Below, one piece after another: positions 16,868 through 24,836 of a stretch of DNA of 64,000 nt. Both the position numbers and the translations under genes were made by a program. The notes beneath the pieces are model-generated. The model ran no database searches. It was not told the origin of the DNA and worked only from the letters and a program-made list of their open reading frames with translations. The stretch comes from Thermanaerothrix daxensis. GTDB taxonomy: Bacteria; Chloroflexota; Anaerolineae; Anaerolineales; Anaerolineaceae. The stretch is from assembly GCF_001306145.1 (NCBI RefSeq), contig NZ_LGKO01000005.1:806001-870000 (forward strand), read 5' to 3'. The first letter of the stretch is position 1; the number at the start of each line of letters is the position of its first letter.

Positions 16868-18483
16868 AACCCCGGATAACATTTCTCTATGCCCTGTTGG
16901 CTGTAATTGGTGTGGCGTTGGGGTTGGCTGTTGCAATCACTTGCCTAATGGAAGGGAGGGTAACTTTCCAAGGTGTAATCGCCGCGGGCGTGTTGCTAGT
17001 TCTGGCTTTAGGGAGTCTCCTTGGCGTATGGAGGTGGGGTGGACACGGCCGGTGGTTGGGCTGGATCATTAGTGGGGCATTTCTACTGCGTCTGATTTTG
17101 GGGTTGGGTTTAGCCCTTGCGTTGCCAGAATGGGGATATGACACTCCCCAACAGAACCGGGGCTACCTTTACTATGATGCGTTTAAACGCGACCAGCAGG
17201 CTTGGGAAGTGGCGACTTCCTCTGCACCAGTTCTCTCGGCCTTGGGTGGACGCTATGTCTCGGATCAATATGGGGGAATGCTGATGCTAAGCGCGTTGAT
17301 CTATCGCTATCTGAGCCCAGACCAACACCGTCCCTGGTTGATCCTGATTCTAACGGCTTGGGCTGGCGCAGTTGGAGCACCTTTCCTGGCCCGCGCGCTG
17401 AATCGGGAGCCCTTCCGAAAGGCTCGATACCTGGCCGTTGGATTGTTAGCGTTTTATCCTGAGGCGGTTTTCTTGGGCGCCTCGCAAATGCGTGATCCCT
17501 TCTTAATTGCTCTGGGGGCGGTGATGTTGTGGGCGTTTTTGGAACGCGAGCCTGTGAGTTTGAAAGCGCGCCTGGGATGGGGTGGGGCGGCGCTTGTCTT
17601 AATGTTCCTCTTCTCCTGGCTAGCAGTGAGTGTCTGGTTATTTGTGATTCTCGGCGGAAGTTTGCTTCTTTACTTGGGGCAGATCAAGATTAAACGGCCC
17701 TGGCAGTGGGTAGGGGCTGGGCTGGCTATTTTTGGTTTGCTAGGGCTGATAGCCTTTGGAGGGTGGTTACAGCGAGTTGCTGCGTGGGATGCTTACCTCA
17801 CTCAGCGGGGCTCTGGTTGGGTTCAAAAGTTACTTGGGGAACTGCCCTCCGCGCTTGAATTGCCTTTCATTGTGGGTTATGGTTTGTTCCAGCCGGTGTT
17901 GCCTGGAGCCATTTTTGACCCTTCATTACCGATCTGGAATGTCATCAGTACCTCGAGAGCGCTTGGGTGGTATGCGATTTTACCGGTGCTTTTTTATGCT
18001 CCGTGGGCTTTACGGCATCAGCCCGGGCGTTCCTGGAAATTCCACTTGCTTTGGTTGATCGGCGTAGCCTGGGGATGGGTGATCCTGGCTTCGCTTCGTG
18101 CCGGAGGGGATCTGTGGGACAATCCACGCTACCGCACGATGCTATTACCTGTGCTGGCTATGCTAGTGGCCTGGGTCTATTACCTTGCTCGTGAGGCGCG
18201 CGATCCCTGGTTATGGCGCTGGTTTGCTGTGGAAGGGGTGGGGCTGGCCTTTTTTACTGAGTGGTATGTCAGCCGTACTTATCGCATCCTTCCACGTTTG
18301 CCCTTTTGGATCATGATTGGAGCGATTGTAGTGGGTGCAGGGTTGATTCTGGTGGGGGGATGGCTGTGGGATCGCTTTCAGGCTTCTGGGGATGTTTCTC
18401 GTTCCGGTGAAGCGGGAGCGCTATTGGGTGAGAGCGGTAAAGATGCGGCGGCGGTAGCCAGTCCGAAGAGGGTCCAGAAATAG
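16864..18483 (+). CDS. Large multi-spanning membrane protein of the polysaccharide locus
   Basis: A 539-residue protein with about 11-13 hydrophobic helices. After the first three comes a luminal-type loop with YDTPQQNRGYLYYDAFKRDQ, then SDQYGGMLMLS. An acidic/aromatic first loop of this sort recalls GT39/PMT-type and related GT-C glycosyltransferases, but no decisive motif is visible. The C-terminal tail of about 35 residues is hydrophilic and low-complexity. It shares its last 106 bp with the 3' end of the converging Wzy gene. GTG start, preceded by GGAGGCAGG. It may be a lipid-linked-sugar transferase or a second polymerase-like protein, and I cannot assign a function. Confidence 0.75.
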   Translation: MKPRITFLYALLAVIGVALGLAVAITCLMEGRVTFQGVIAAGVLLVLALGSLLGVWRWGGHGRWLGWIISGAFLLRLILGLGLALALPEWGYDTPQQNRGYLYYDAFKRDQQAWEVATSSAPVLSALGGRYVSDQYGGMLMLSALIYRYLSPDQHRPWLILILTAWAGAVGAPFLARALNREPFRKARYLAVGLLAFYPEAVFLGASQMRDPFLIALGAVMLWAFLEREPVSLKARLGWGGAALVLMFLFSWLAVSVWLFVILGGSLLLYLGQIKIKRPWQWVGAGLAIFGLLGLIAFGGWLQRVAAWDAYLTQRGSGWVQKLLGELPSALELPFIVGYGLFQPVLPGAIFDPSLPIWNVISTSRALGWYAILPVLFYAPWALRHQPGRSWKFHLLWLIGVAWGWVILASLRAGGDLWDNPRYRTMLLPVLAMLVAWVYYLAREARDPWLWRWFAVEGVGLAFFTEWYVSRTYRILPRLPFWIMIGAIVVGAGLILVGGWLWDRFQASGDVSRSGEAGALLGESGKDAAAVASPKRVQK

Positions 18484-19889
18484 GGCAAGGCAAAGGTATC
18501 TACACTAAACCCCTCAATAACGAGGGCAATCAGTCCAAGCATAGCTGCCCAACCCAGCGTGCGCTGGTGGAGATCAGGGGCGCGCCCCAGCGAGCGCGCG
18601 GTTACCCAAATCACGTAGAGCCAGGTTAAGAAAGTGACAAAACCTATAACCCCGGTTTCGGTCAGCAAACGTACCCATAGACTCTTCGTGTTGGGGATGA
18701 AAGGCTTGCGGAACATCAGATCCTGCACCTCAGTGAGAGCCCAGCCAAAGGTCACCATTTTTTGAGGGAAGAAATAGCCCGCATTGCCCAATCCAACGCC
18801 CAGCCAGGGATAATCGGCGAAGATACGGTAACCGGTCTGCCAGTACACCAACCGTTCGGCAAAGACCAGACGGTTGGCGTAGCCGACCACCCCTTCTGTG
18901 CGCACAAACTCGAAGCGAAAGAGATCCCGCATACGCGGATCCAGGCGGCTGAGGACAAAGCCAGCGCCCAGGAAAAGACCCGCGTAAGCCGCAACCAGAA
19001 CGAAAGCCAATCCCAGTGGAATGGCACGTTCCATGATCCAGCGGGCCAGGTTCAGGTGCAGGTGCTTCTGGATCTGGTCGCGTGACCAGCGTATCAAGGT
19101 AAGGTTGGCTCGCAGAATCAGGTAGGCAAGCGTGCACAGAAAAGCCAACCACCCCACTCGAGAAAAAGAGAGGAACAGCACGGCTCCGCCGCCCAGTAGG
19201 CAAAGATTTTCCAGGCTGAGGCCGAGAACGCGGAAGCGGAAAACTGTGGTGCGTTGGAGAGTTGTGGCCAGCCAGAGGGGCAGATAAAGCAAATTTAACT
19301 GGTGGGCAAGCCACGAGGGCTCAAAAGCCAACCCGGTGACGCGTTGGTCAAAGAGGCGGCCGTTAGACGTCAGATAGGACTGAAGGACAAACATCCAGGT
19401 TGGGTAGCCCTGACGGGTATACCAGGTCACGGCCTGCCAGAACGACCAAAGTATGATGACAATCCCGCCGATGTGAATAACACGTAAAACGAACATCAGC
19501 CGTTTGGATGAATTGATCCAGGTGGCGGTTAATACATAGAAAGCCCCCCCTACCCCCAGAGTTAGCAGTCCTTCCCGGATATTGTTCCACACGTTGGCTG
19601 AGCGGAAGGGTGGAAAGGGAATTAGAAAGGCAAACAACGATGAAAGCACGGCTATTCCAGCGAAGACCAAGAGAGGGATTGTCTGAGAGGGGAGGTGTCC
19701 GTCGGGTGAGACAAGATGGGGCAGATACCACACCAAAAGCAAGCCGACCAGAGGAAGAGCAGCGGCTGGGGCAACCGAATGGATGTTGAAACGCTGTGCA
19801 ATCAGAGGAAAACTGGTGAGAGGGAGCAGTAACCCCACACTTCCCCATAGGATATACTGGAGGCTCAGGTACCAATTTTTGGTGCTCAT
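18378..19889 (-). CDS. O-antigen ligase/polymerase (Wzy/WaaL-like) membrane protein
   Basis: A 503-residue polytopic membrane protein with at least 10 hydrophobic helices. A long extracytoplasmic loop near residues 330-400 contains the hallmark YRIFADYPWLGVGLGNAG, the conserved H/P-x-GxG-type region of the O-antigen ligase domain. It should polymerise or ligate polysaccharide repeats on the outer membrane face. It follows Wzz with an ATGA overlap and is the last gene of the rfb operon. The final residues (ASPERETSPEA) are hydrophilic and overlap the converging neighbour by 106 bp. Confidence 0.85.
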   Translation of the reverse strand: MSTKNWYLSLQYILWGSVGLLLPLTSFPLIAQRFNIHSVAPAAALPLVGLLLVWYLPHLVSPDGHLPSQTIPLLVFAGIAVLSSLFAFLIPFPPFRSANVWNNIREGLLTLGVGGAFYVLTATWINSSKRLMFVLRVIHIGGIVIILWSFWQAVTWYTRQGYPTWMFVLQSYLTSNGRLFDQRVTGLAFEPSWLAHQLNLLYLPLWLATTLQRTTVFRFRVLGLSLENLCLLGGGAVLFLSFSRVGWLAFLCTLAYLILRANLTLIRWSRDQIQKHLHLNLARWIMERAIPLGLAFVLVAAYAGLFLGAGFVLSRLDPRMRDLFRFEFVRTEGVVGYANRLVFAERLVYWQTGYRIFADYPWLGVGLGNAGYFFPQKMVTFGWALTEVQDLMFRKPFIPNTKSLWVRLLTETGVIGFVTFLTWLYVIWVTARSLGRAPDLHQRTLGWAAMLGLIALVIEGFSVDTFALPYFWTLFGLATAAASLPLSPNSAPASPERETSPEA

Positions 19890-20695
19890 CTTTGTGACCG
19901 CGAGGGGTGGAAAATGGGCAAAGTTTCCACCAGTGCAAGCCCAATTACCCAGCCAATGAGTGCACCGGCCAGCATGAGATCGTTGCGTCCGTACTGAACG
20001 GGTCGGAGCGGGGGGGAGGCCGACTCAACCCATTGGACAGACAATCCCGGGAAAAGATTGCGGCTAGCCTGGCGTTCGGCCTGAAGTTGCTGACCAGTGG
20101 TAGCAAGCAGAGTCTGCAGATCTTCCAAAGATTGGTGGGGGCAAAATGAGGGGGCCGGTGCCACCCCTACCGCACGTTGAAGGCATTTTTCAACCGATTG
20201 CATATATTGCGTAAGGCTGGCCGCCTTCAAAGCATGGGCCTGCGCCTCGGTGAGAACTGCATTGGCTTCCTCTGCCCATAAATTGGCCAGTCGGGCTGCT
20301 TCCTGTGGGTCGGAGGTGCGCAAGCGAAGAATGAAGGCGTCCACCTGGCGTTCCACGGTGCCCATGCGTCGCAAGTCCGGCACGGTGAGAGCAAGCCCCT
20401 CTTCTTGGCCCTTGGCTACCATACGTTCAAGCACTTCGTTTGAGGCAATAAGGTGTCCTACGGCATTAAGGGCTTGATCCTCCTCAAACTGGGTCATCAG
20501 ACCGGTACGCGTGTAATCAATGGCGGCACTGAAAACAGCCTGGGCCTCGTAAACAGGGGGTTTAATGGCGTGAGCCAGCCAGCCGCTAAACGCTCCTAAA
20601 AGCGAGACCAACACGATAACCCACCACCAGCGAAGCACGCGCAGGAGTTCGGTTTGGGTGGAGAGGGCAGGTGGGGAGTCAGAAGGGGCACGCAT
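19886..20695 (-). CDS. Chain-length determinant (Wzz-type) membrane protein
   Basis: A roughly 269-residue protein with the Wzz/PCP topology. One N-terminal helix follows LRVLRWWWVIVLVSLLG and one lies near the C-terminus (LMLAGALIGWVIGLALV). A mainly helical extracytoplasmic region sits between them and begins PPVYEAQAVFSAAIDY. It sets the length of the polymer made by Wzy. No cytoplasmic tyrosine-kinase domain is fused. The reading frame is open to 20773, but ATG 20695 is chosen because AAAGGA lies 6 nt upstream and just follows the rfbD stop. An ATG at 20701 is also possible. Confidence 0.82.
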   Translation of the reverse strand: MRAPSDSPPALSTQTELLRVLRWWWVIVLVSLLGAFSGWLAHAIKPPVYEAQAVFSAAIDYTRTGLMTQFEEDQALNAVGHLIASNEVLERMVAKGQEEGLALTVPDLRRMGTVERQVDAFILRLRTSDPQEAARLANLWAEEANAVLTEAQAHALKAASLTQYMQSVEKCLQRAVGVAPAPSFCPHQSLEDLQTLLATTGQQLQAERQASRNLFPGLSVQWVESASPPLRPVQYGRNDLMLAGALIGWVIGLALVETLPIFHPSRSQR

Positions 20696-20705
20696 ACCCA
20701 TTCCT

Positions 20706-21584
20706 TTAGCGTTGCATGGCCAGGATAAGTGCTTCACGCCAGGGGGGTAGACATAAGCCAAACTTCTGTTCAAAACGGTTACAATCGAGGGCAGAGAAAA
20801 GGGGGCGCTGAGCCGGGGTCGGAAACTCCTCCGTTCGCGCAGGCAAAAGTTGGCGGGTGATTTGTTCTTCGCGTTGCGGATCAGAGGCTAGGATTGCCTG
20901 TGCCCACTCAAACCGGCTAGCCCAGCCTTTACCGGCCAGATGATAAAGCCCACGTTTTTCGTATAGTTGAGCATATGGGTCGTGACGATGAGAGGCCAAA
21001 AGGTTTGCCGTTACCTCGGCTAGCATCCGCGCCCAGGTAGGGTTCCCAATCTGATCATCCACCACGCGAAGCACCTCTTGTTTGCGGCTCCACTCCAGCA
21101 CTTTGGTGACAAAGCTATCCCGGCGCAGGCTATAAACCCAACTGGTTCGAAAAATCAAGTACGCGTTATCCACAGCCTGGATGGCCTGTTCTCCCAGCCA
21201 CTTTGTCTTTCCGTAAACATTCAGGGGGTTGGGGATGTCGTCTTCGGTATATGGGCTACCCTTGGTTCCGTCAAAGACGTAATCTGTAGAAAAGTGGATC
21301 AAAACCGCGCGAATTTCGCAAGCGCACTCAGCCAGTACGCCGGGTGCCACGGCGTTAATCTGCTCGGCCAGGTGGTGCTCTTGCTCGGCTTTATCAACTG
21401 CGGTGTAGGCCGTGGCATTGTAAATCACATGAGGCTTTATCTCTCGGATGAGCGGCGGCAAGGTGTGGGGCTGGCTCAAATCAATTTGAGGATAATCCAG
21501 GGCAATGATATCACCCAGGCAGGCCAGAGAACGCCGCGCCTCCCAACCCAATTGCCCTAAATGGCCAAGGAGCAAAATGCGCAT
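20706..21584 (-). CDS. rfbD: dTDP-4-dehydrorhamnose reductase
   Basis: A 292-residue short-chain reductase. The NAD(P)-binding start is ILLLGHLGQLGWE, followed by the family motifs VIYNATAYTAVDKAE, HFSTDYVFDGTKGSPYTE and the YGKTKWLGE catalytic Tyr/Lys pair. It performs the last step of dTDP-L-rhamnose synthesis. The first glycine motif is GHLGQLG, a small deviation from GxxGxxG that still keeps the pattern. It begins 2 bp after the rfbA stop and belongs to the minus-strand operon rfbC-rfbB-rfbA-rfbD-wzz-wzy. Confidence 0.94.
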   Translation of the reverse strand: MRILLLGHLGQLGWEARRSLACLGDIIALDYPQIDLSQPHTLPPLIREIKPHVIYNATAYTAVDKAEQEHHLAEQINAVAPGVLAECACEIRAVLIHFSTDYVFDGTKGSPYTEDDIPNPLNVYGKTKWLGEQAIQAVDNAYLIFRTSWVYSLRRDSFVTKVLEWSRKQEVLRVVDDQIGNPTWARMLAEVTANLLASHRHDPYAQLYEKRGLYHLAGKGWASRFEWAQAILASDPQREEQITRQLLPARTEEFPTPAQRPLFSALDCNRFEQKFGLCLPPWREALILAMQR

Positions 21585-21586
21585 AT

Positions 21587-22462
21587 TTACCAGGGGGTCT
21601 CCTCGAGAAGTCGAAGCAGATAGGCCCCGTATCCGTTATTTGCCATGCTCAGGGCCTGCTCACGGAGCTGTTCGGCGGTAATATAGCCCATACGATAGGC
21701 AATCTCCTCGGGGCAGGAGATCATCAGACCCTGCCGTTCCTCAACGGTCTGGACGAAGTTGCTGGCCTGAAGGAGGGCCTCATGCGTGCCGGCGTCCAGC
21801 CAGGCAATCCCGCGCCCCAGAATCTCGACCCTGAGCTGGCCTTTTTCAAGGTAAATGCGGTTCAAATCTGTGATTTCCAATTCACCACGTTGAGAGGGGT
21901 GCAAACCTTCGGCATACTCTACCACGTGGTGATCGTAAAAATAAATGCCCGGAACTGCGAGATTTGAACGAGGCTTCTTGGGTTTTTCCTCGATGCTTAG
22001 GGCGCGTCCGTCAGGACCAATTTCAACCACTCCATAGCGAGTAGGATCGTTAACCGGGTAGGCGAAGATAACCGCTCCCTCCTGCACCTGGGCGGCGCTC
22101 TGGAGCAAACGCGCCAGTCCGCGCCCGTAGAAGATGTTATCGCCAAGGATGAGTGCGCAGGGTTCCCCAGCAATAAAATGGCGCCCGATGAGAAATGCCT
22201 CGGCCAGGCCACGTGGTTCGGGTTGTTCTGCATATTGGAAGCGTAACCCCCATTGATGACCTTCGCCAAGCAGTCGCTCGAATAGGGGGAGATCTTGGGG
22301 GGTGCTGATGATAAGAATATCGCGAATCCCGGCCAGCATCAGCATGGAGAGGGGATAGTAAATCATTGGTTTGTTGTAAACGGGAAGAATTTGCTTGCTG
22401 ATTGCCCGAGTGATTGGATAAAGGCGGGTACCTTTACCACCTGCCAGAATGATCCCTTTCAT
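21587..22462 (-). CDS. rfbA: Glucose-1-phosphate thymidylyltransferase
   Basis: A 291-residue sugar nucleotidyltransferase with the RmlA signature [17 protein letters not shown] near the N-terminus (8-24), [18 protein letters not shown] and the metal-binding ILGDNIFYG. It makes dTDP-glucose from glucose-1-phosphate and dTTP, the first step toward dTDP-L-rhamnose. The length is normal. It overlaps the end of rfbB by 4 bp. The enzyme class is normally feedback-inhibited by dTDP-rhamnose, a property of the family rather than something seen here. Confidence 0.96.
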   Translation of the reverse strand: MKGIILAGGKGTRLYPITRAISKQILPVYNKPMIYYPLSMLMLAGIRDILIISTPQDLPLFERLLGEGHQWGLRFQYAEQPEPRGLAEAFLIGRHFIAGEPCALILGDNIFYGRGLARLLQSAAQVQEGAVIFAYPVNDPTRYGVVEIGPDGRALSIEEKPKKPRSNLAVPGIYFYDHHVVEYAEGLHPSQRGELEITDLNRIYLEKGQLRVEILGRGIAWLDAGTHEALLQASNFVQTVEERQGLMISCPEEIAYRMGYITAEQLREQALSMANNGYGAYLLRLLEETPW

Positions 22463-23544
22463 GTTTGAACTCCTCGTGAGGCGTAGTTGTTTTCTAGCCA
22501 GGCCTGGAAGTCAGGGCGCTTCAAGATGGATGAGACCCACTCCAAATTACTCAGATACCATAGGACAGTTTTTCGCAGGCCGCTCTCCAGGGTTTCACGT
22601 GGTTGCCATCCGAGTTCCTGTCGAATTTTGGTAATATCCATAGCGTAGCGCCGATCATGGCCGGGCCGGTCGGCAACAAAGCGGATCAGGTTGCGATGCG
22701 GACGGTGAGGGGATTCGGGACGGAGTTCGTCCAGCAGATCGCAGATGGTGTGCACAATGTAAAGGTTGGTGGGCTGATTGTTGCCACCGATGTTATAAGT
22801 TTCCCCCAAGCGGCCTCGCTTTAACACCCCCAGGATGGCCTCACAGTGATCTTCAACGTACAACCAATCCCGAATCTGCTGACCATCTCCATAAACAGGT
22901 AGGGGTTTCCCCTGGAGTGCATTTAAGATCATCAGCGGGATGAGTTTCTCCGGGAACTGATAAGGCCCATAATTGTTGGAACAGTTGGTGATTGTCACTG
23001 GGAGTCCATAGGTATGAGCATAGGCACGCACCAGATGATCGCTGGCTGCCTTCGATGCGGAATAGGGAGAATTCGGCGCGTAGGGATTGGTTTCGCGGAA
23101 GGGTGGCTCGTGGGGTTCAAGTGAGCCAAATACTTCATCCGTTGAGACATGGTGAAAACGACACTGCTCAAGCGGTACCATTTTATCTTCTATCCAGGCT
23201 TTGCGAGCCGCTTCCAGCAGAGTGAATGTGCCTACAATATTGGTTTGGATAAATTGAGCCGGGCCAAGGATGGAACGGTCTACATGGGACTCGGCTGCAA
23301 AATGCACCACAGTGTCAATTTCGTATTGGATGAATAAGCGATAGACCAAATCGGCGTCGCAAATATCTCCACGGACGAAGATATGTCTCTGTTCATCGGG
23401 CAAGTGGCGCAGATTTTCCAGACTGCCCGCATAGGTTAGGAGATCCAAATTGATTACCAATACCTCGGGTTCGTGTTGGAGAAGATAACGCACAAAGTTG
23501 GATCCGATAAACCCTGCACCACCTGTGACCAATACGCGTTGCAT
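22459..23544 (-). CDS. rfbB: dTDP-glucose 4,6-dehydratase
   Basis: A 361-residue extended short-chain dehydrogenase. The Rossmann motif is [14 protein letters not shown], the catalytic segment is [12 protein letters not shown], and the Tyr/Lys pair is in [12 protein letters not shown]. It converts dTDP-glucose to the 4-keto-6-deoxy intermediate in dTDP-L-rhamnose synthesis. The frame is open to 23568, but ATG 23544 is chosen because homologues start at MQRVLVTGG and GGAG lies 5 nt upstream. It begins 16 bp after the rfbC stop. Confidence 0.96.
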   Translation of the reverse strand: MQRVLVTGGAGFIGSNFVRYLLQHEPEVLVINLDLLTYAGSLENLRHLPDEQRHIFVRGDICDADLVYRLFIQYEIDTVVHFAAESHVDRSILGPAQFIQTNIVGTFTLLEAARKAWIEDKMVPLEQCRFHHVSTDEVFGSLEPHEPPFRETNPYAPNSPYSASKAASDHLVRAYAHTYGLPVTITNCSNNYGPYQFPEKLIPLMILNALQGKPLPVYGDGQQIRDWLYVEDHCEAILGVLKRGRLGETYNIGGNNQPTNLYIVHTICDLLDELRPESPHRPHRNLIRFVADRPGHDRRYAMDITKIRQELGWQPRETLESGLRKTVLWYLSNLEWVSSILKRPDFQAWLENNYASRGVQT

Positions 23545-23560
23545 AGGCACTCCACGAAAT

Positions 23561-24109
23561 TCAATCAAATAACTCGGCTTCAGAAAGGTACTTGCCCTGG
23601 GCGTCCTTCTCAGAAAGCAAAGGGGGTTGGTGCTCTATCAGAGGCCAGTCAATTCCAATGTGAGGATCATCCCAGCGGAGAGTGCGCTCCCCACGAGGAT
23701 TGTAAAAGTCGGTGGTTTTATAGTGCACCTCCGCCCAATCGCTCAGCACATAAAAGCCATGTGCAAAACCAGGAGGGATCCAAATTTGGAGGTGATTTTC
23801 TGCCGAGAGAATCACCCCTACCCATTTTCCAAAAGTAGGAGAACTTTTTCGCAGATCCACTGCCACGTCAAAGATGGTGCCGGTAATGGCCCTTACCAGC
23901 TTGCCCTGCGGGTTCTGAATCTGATAATGGAGACCGCGCAGGATTCCACGATGTGACCCCGAGTGGTTGTCCTGAACGAAATGGGTGGGCAGACCTGCCT
24001 CGGCGAACTTACGAGCCTGGAAGATCTCCATAAAAAAACCGCGCGAGTCGCTGAATACCTCGGGCTCGATCAGAATAACATCGGGGATTGATGTGGGCAA
24101 GAAGCGCAT
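23561..24109 (-). CDS. rfbC: dTDP-4-dehydrorhamnose 3,5-epimerase
   Basis: A 182-residue cupin epimerase of normal RmlC length. It contains the conserved [31 protein letters not shown] active-site region (catalytic His) and the later [13 protein letters not shown]. It catalyses the third step of dTDP-L-rhamnose synthesis. The open frame continues far upstream to 24415, but the extra N-terminus is antisense shadow of the FKBP gene. ATG 24109 gives the family-typical start [16 protein letters not shown]. It is the first gene of the rhamnose operon and has a TATAAT upstream at 24149-24154. Confidence 0.94.
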   Translation of the reverse strand: MRFLPTSIPDVILIEPEVFSDSRGFFMEIFQARKFAEAGLPTHFVQDNHSGSHRGILRGLHYQIQNPQGKLVRAITGTIFDVAVDLRKSSPTFGKWVGVILSAENHLQIWIPPGFAHGFYVLSDWAEVHYKTTDFYNPRGERTLRWDDPHIGIDWPLIEHQPPLLSEKDAQGKYLSEAELFD

Positions 24110-24148
24110 ACTGTGTGAAGTCTTAAGGCAGGGATTGGCTGCGATTGG

Positions 24149-24157
24149 ATTATACCA
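24149..24157 (-). promoter_or_regulatory. Extended -10 promoter of the rfbCBAD-wzz-wzy operon
   Basis: On the minus strand the sequence reads TGGTATAAT, a consensus extended -10, with the predicted start near 24142 and a leader of about 33 nt. No -35 match at 16-18 nt is obvious. It lies between the FKBP terminator and rfbC, where an operon promoter is expected. Confidence 0.65.
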
Positions 24158-24180
24158 GAATACCCCTGGGCTTTTAGTCC

Positions 24181-24215
24181 AATAGAAAACCGCTGCGGGT
24201 ACGCCGCAGCGGTTT
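24181..24215 (-). terminator. Intrinsic terminator after the FKBP gene
   Basis: A perfect 12-bp stem pairs 24187-24198 (AAACCGCTGCGG) with 24204-24215 around a 5-nt loop. On the minus strand it is followed by TTTTCTATT. It ends transcription of the FKBP gene and insulates the rhamnose operon. Confidence 0.88.
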
Positions 24216-24236
24216 GGGTTGGCAGGCGGACGAGAA

Positions 24237-24770
24237 TTATTCCTCCTCGTCGCCGGGGAGGAATTCTTCCTCTTCTTCCATGCCCTCTTCGTGAACGTGG
24301 CCGTGGCGCAGTTCTTCTTCGGTGGCCTGGCGCAGATCAACAACCTTGACGTCGAAGACCAGTTCCTGACCAGCCAGCGGGTGGTTGAAGTCAAGAGTAA
24401 CGGCTTCGTCATCAACCCCTACGATGGTAGCATGCAGGATATTACCTTCCATGTCACGTACTTCAAGTTCCACGCCTGTGACCAGGGGGATCTGGGGAGG
24501 AAATTCCTCTTTAGGGATGCGCATGACGGCATCGGGGTCAATTTCACCATACCCATCACGAGGTTGGACAACGATGTGTTTTTCATCGCCAACGTGCAGA
24601 CCGTAGAGTTCGCGCTCGAGGCCAGGGATGATGTTGCCGTAGCCCTGAAGAAAAACGACCGGATTCGACTCATCCGAAGAGTCCACAACAGTGCCGTTGA
24701 CGCTGAGCGTATATGCCAGGGAGACCACGACGTCATCGGCGATTTGGGTGGGTTTTGCTGAGGGATTCAA
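24237..24770 (-). CDS. FKBP-type peptidyl-prolyl isomerase (SlyD-like)
   Basis: A 177-residue SlyD-type isomerase. It has the N-terminal FKBP strand (VVSLAYTLSVNGTVVDSS), an insert-in-flap chaperone domain about residues 80-130 and the return FKBP motif HPLAGQELVFDVKVVDL. It catalyses prolyl isomerisation and helps folding in the cytoplasm. The C-terminal tail is strongly acidic (EEGMEEEEEFLPGDEEE) instead of the His/Cys-rich metal tail of E. coli SlyD. The start is TTG at 24770, supported by GGAG 7 nt upstream. The gene has its own extended -10 and a strong terminator. Confidence 0.92.
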   Translation of the reverse strand: MNPSAKPTQIADDVVVSLAYTLSVNGTVVDSSDESNPVVFLQGYGNIIPGLERELYGLHVGDEKHIVVQPRDGYGEIDPDAVMRIPKEEFPPQIPLVTGVELEVRDMEGNILHATIVGVDDEAVTLDFNHPLAGQELVFDVKVVDLRQATEEELRHGHVHEEGMEEEEEFLPGDEEE

Positions 24771-24823
24771 TTTTTTACTCCGTTCTAGATTTCATGCATT
24801 TATGGGGGGCATGAATTTTGAAA

Positions 24824-24832
24824 ATTATACCA
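24824..24832 (-). promoter_or_regulatory. Extended -10 promoter of the FKBP gene
   Basis: The minus strand carries TGGTATAAT just after the relA-like stop codon, placing the start near 24817 with a 47-nt leader containing GGAG. It is identical to the extended -10 elements of rfbC and the DUF951 gene. Confidence 0.62.
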
Positions 24833-24836
24833 TAAC

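Noticed and set aside
24110-24415. N-terminal extension of the rfbC reading frame
   Set aside because: It overlaps a terminator, a promoter and the antisense of the FKBP gene. RmlC homologues begin at [10 protein letters not shown] (24109).
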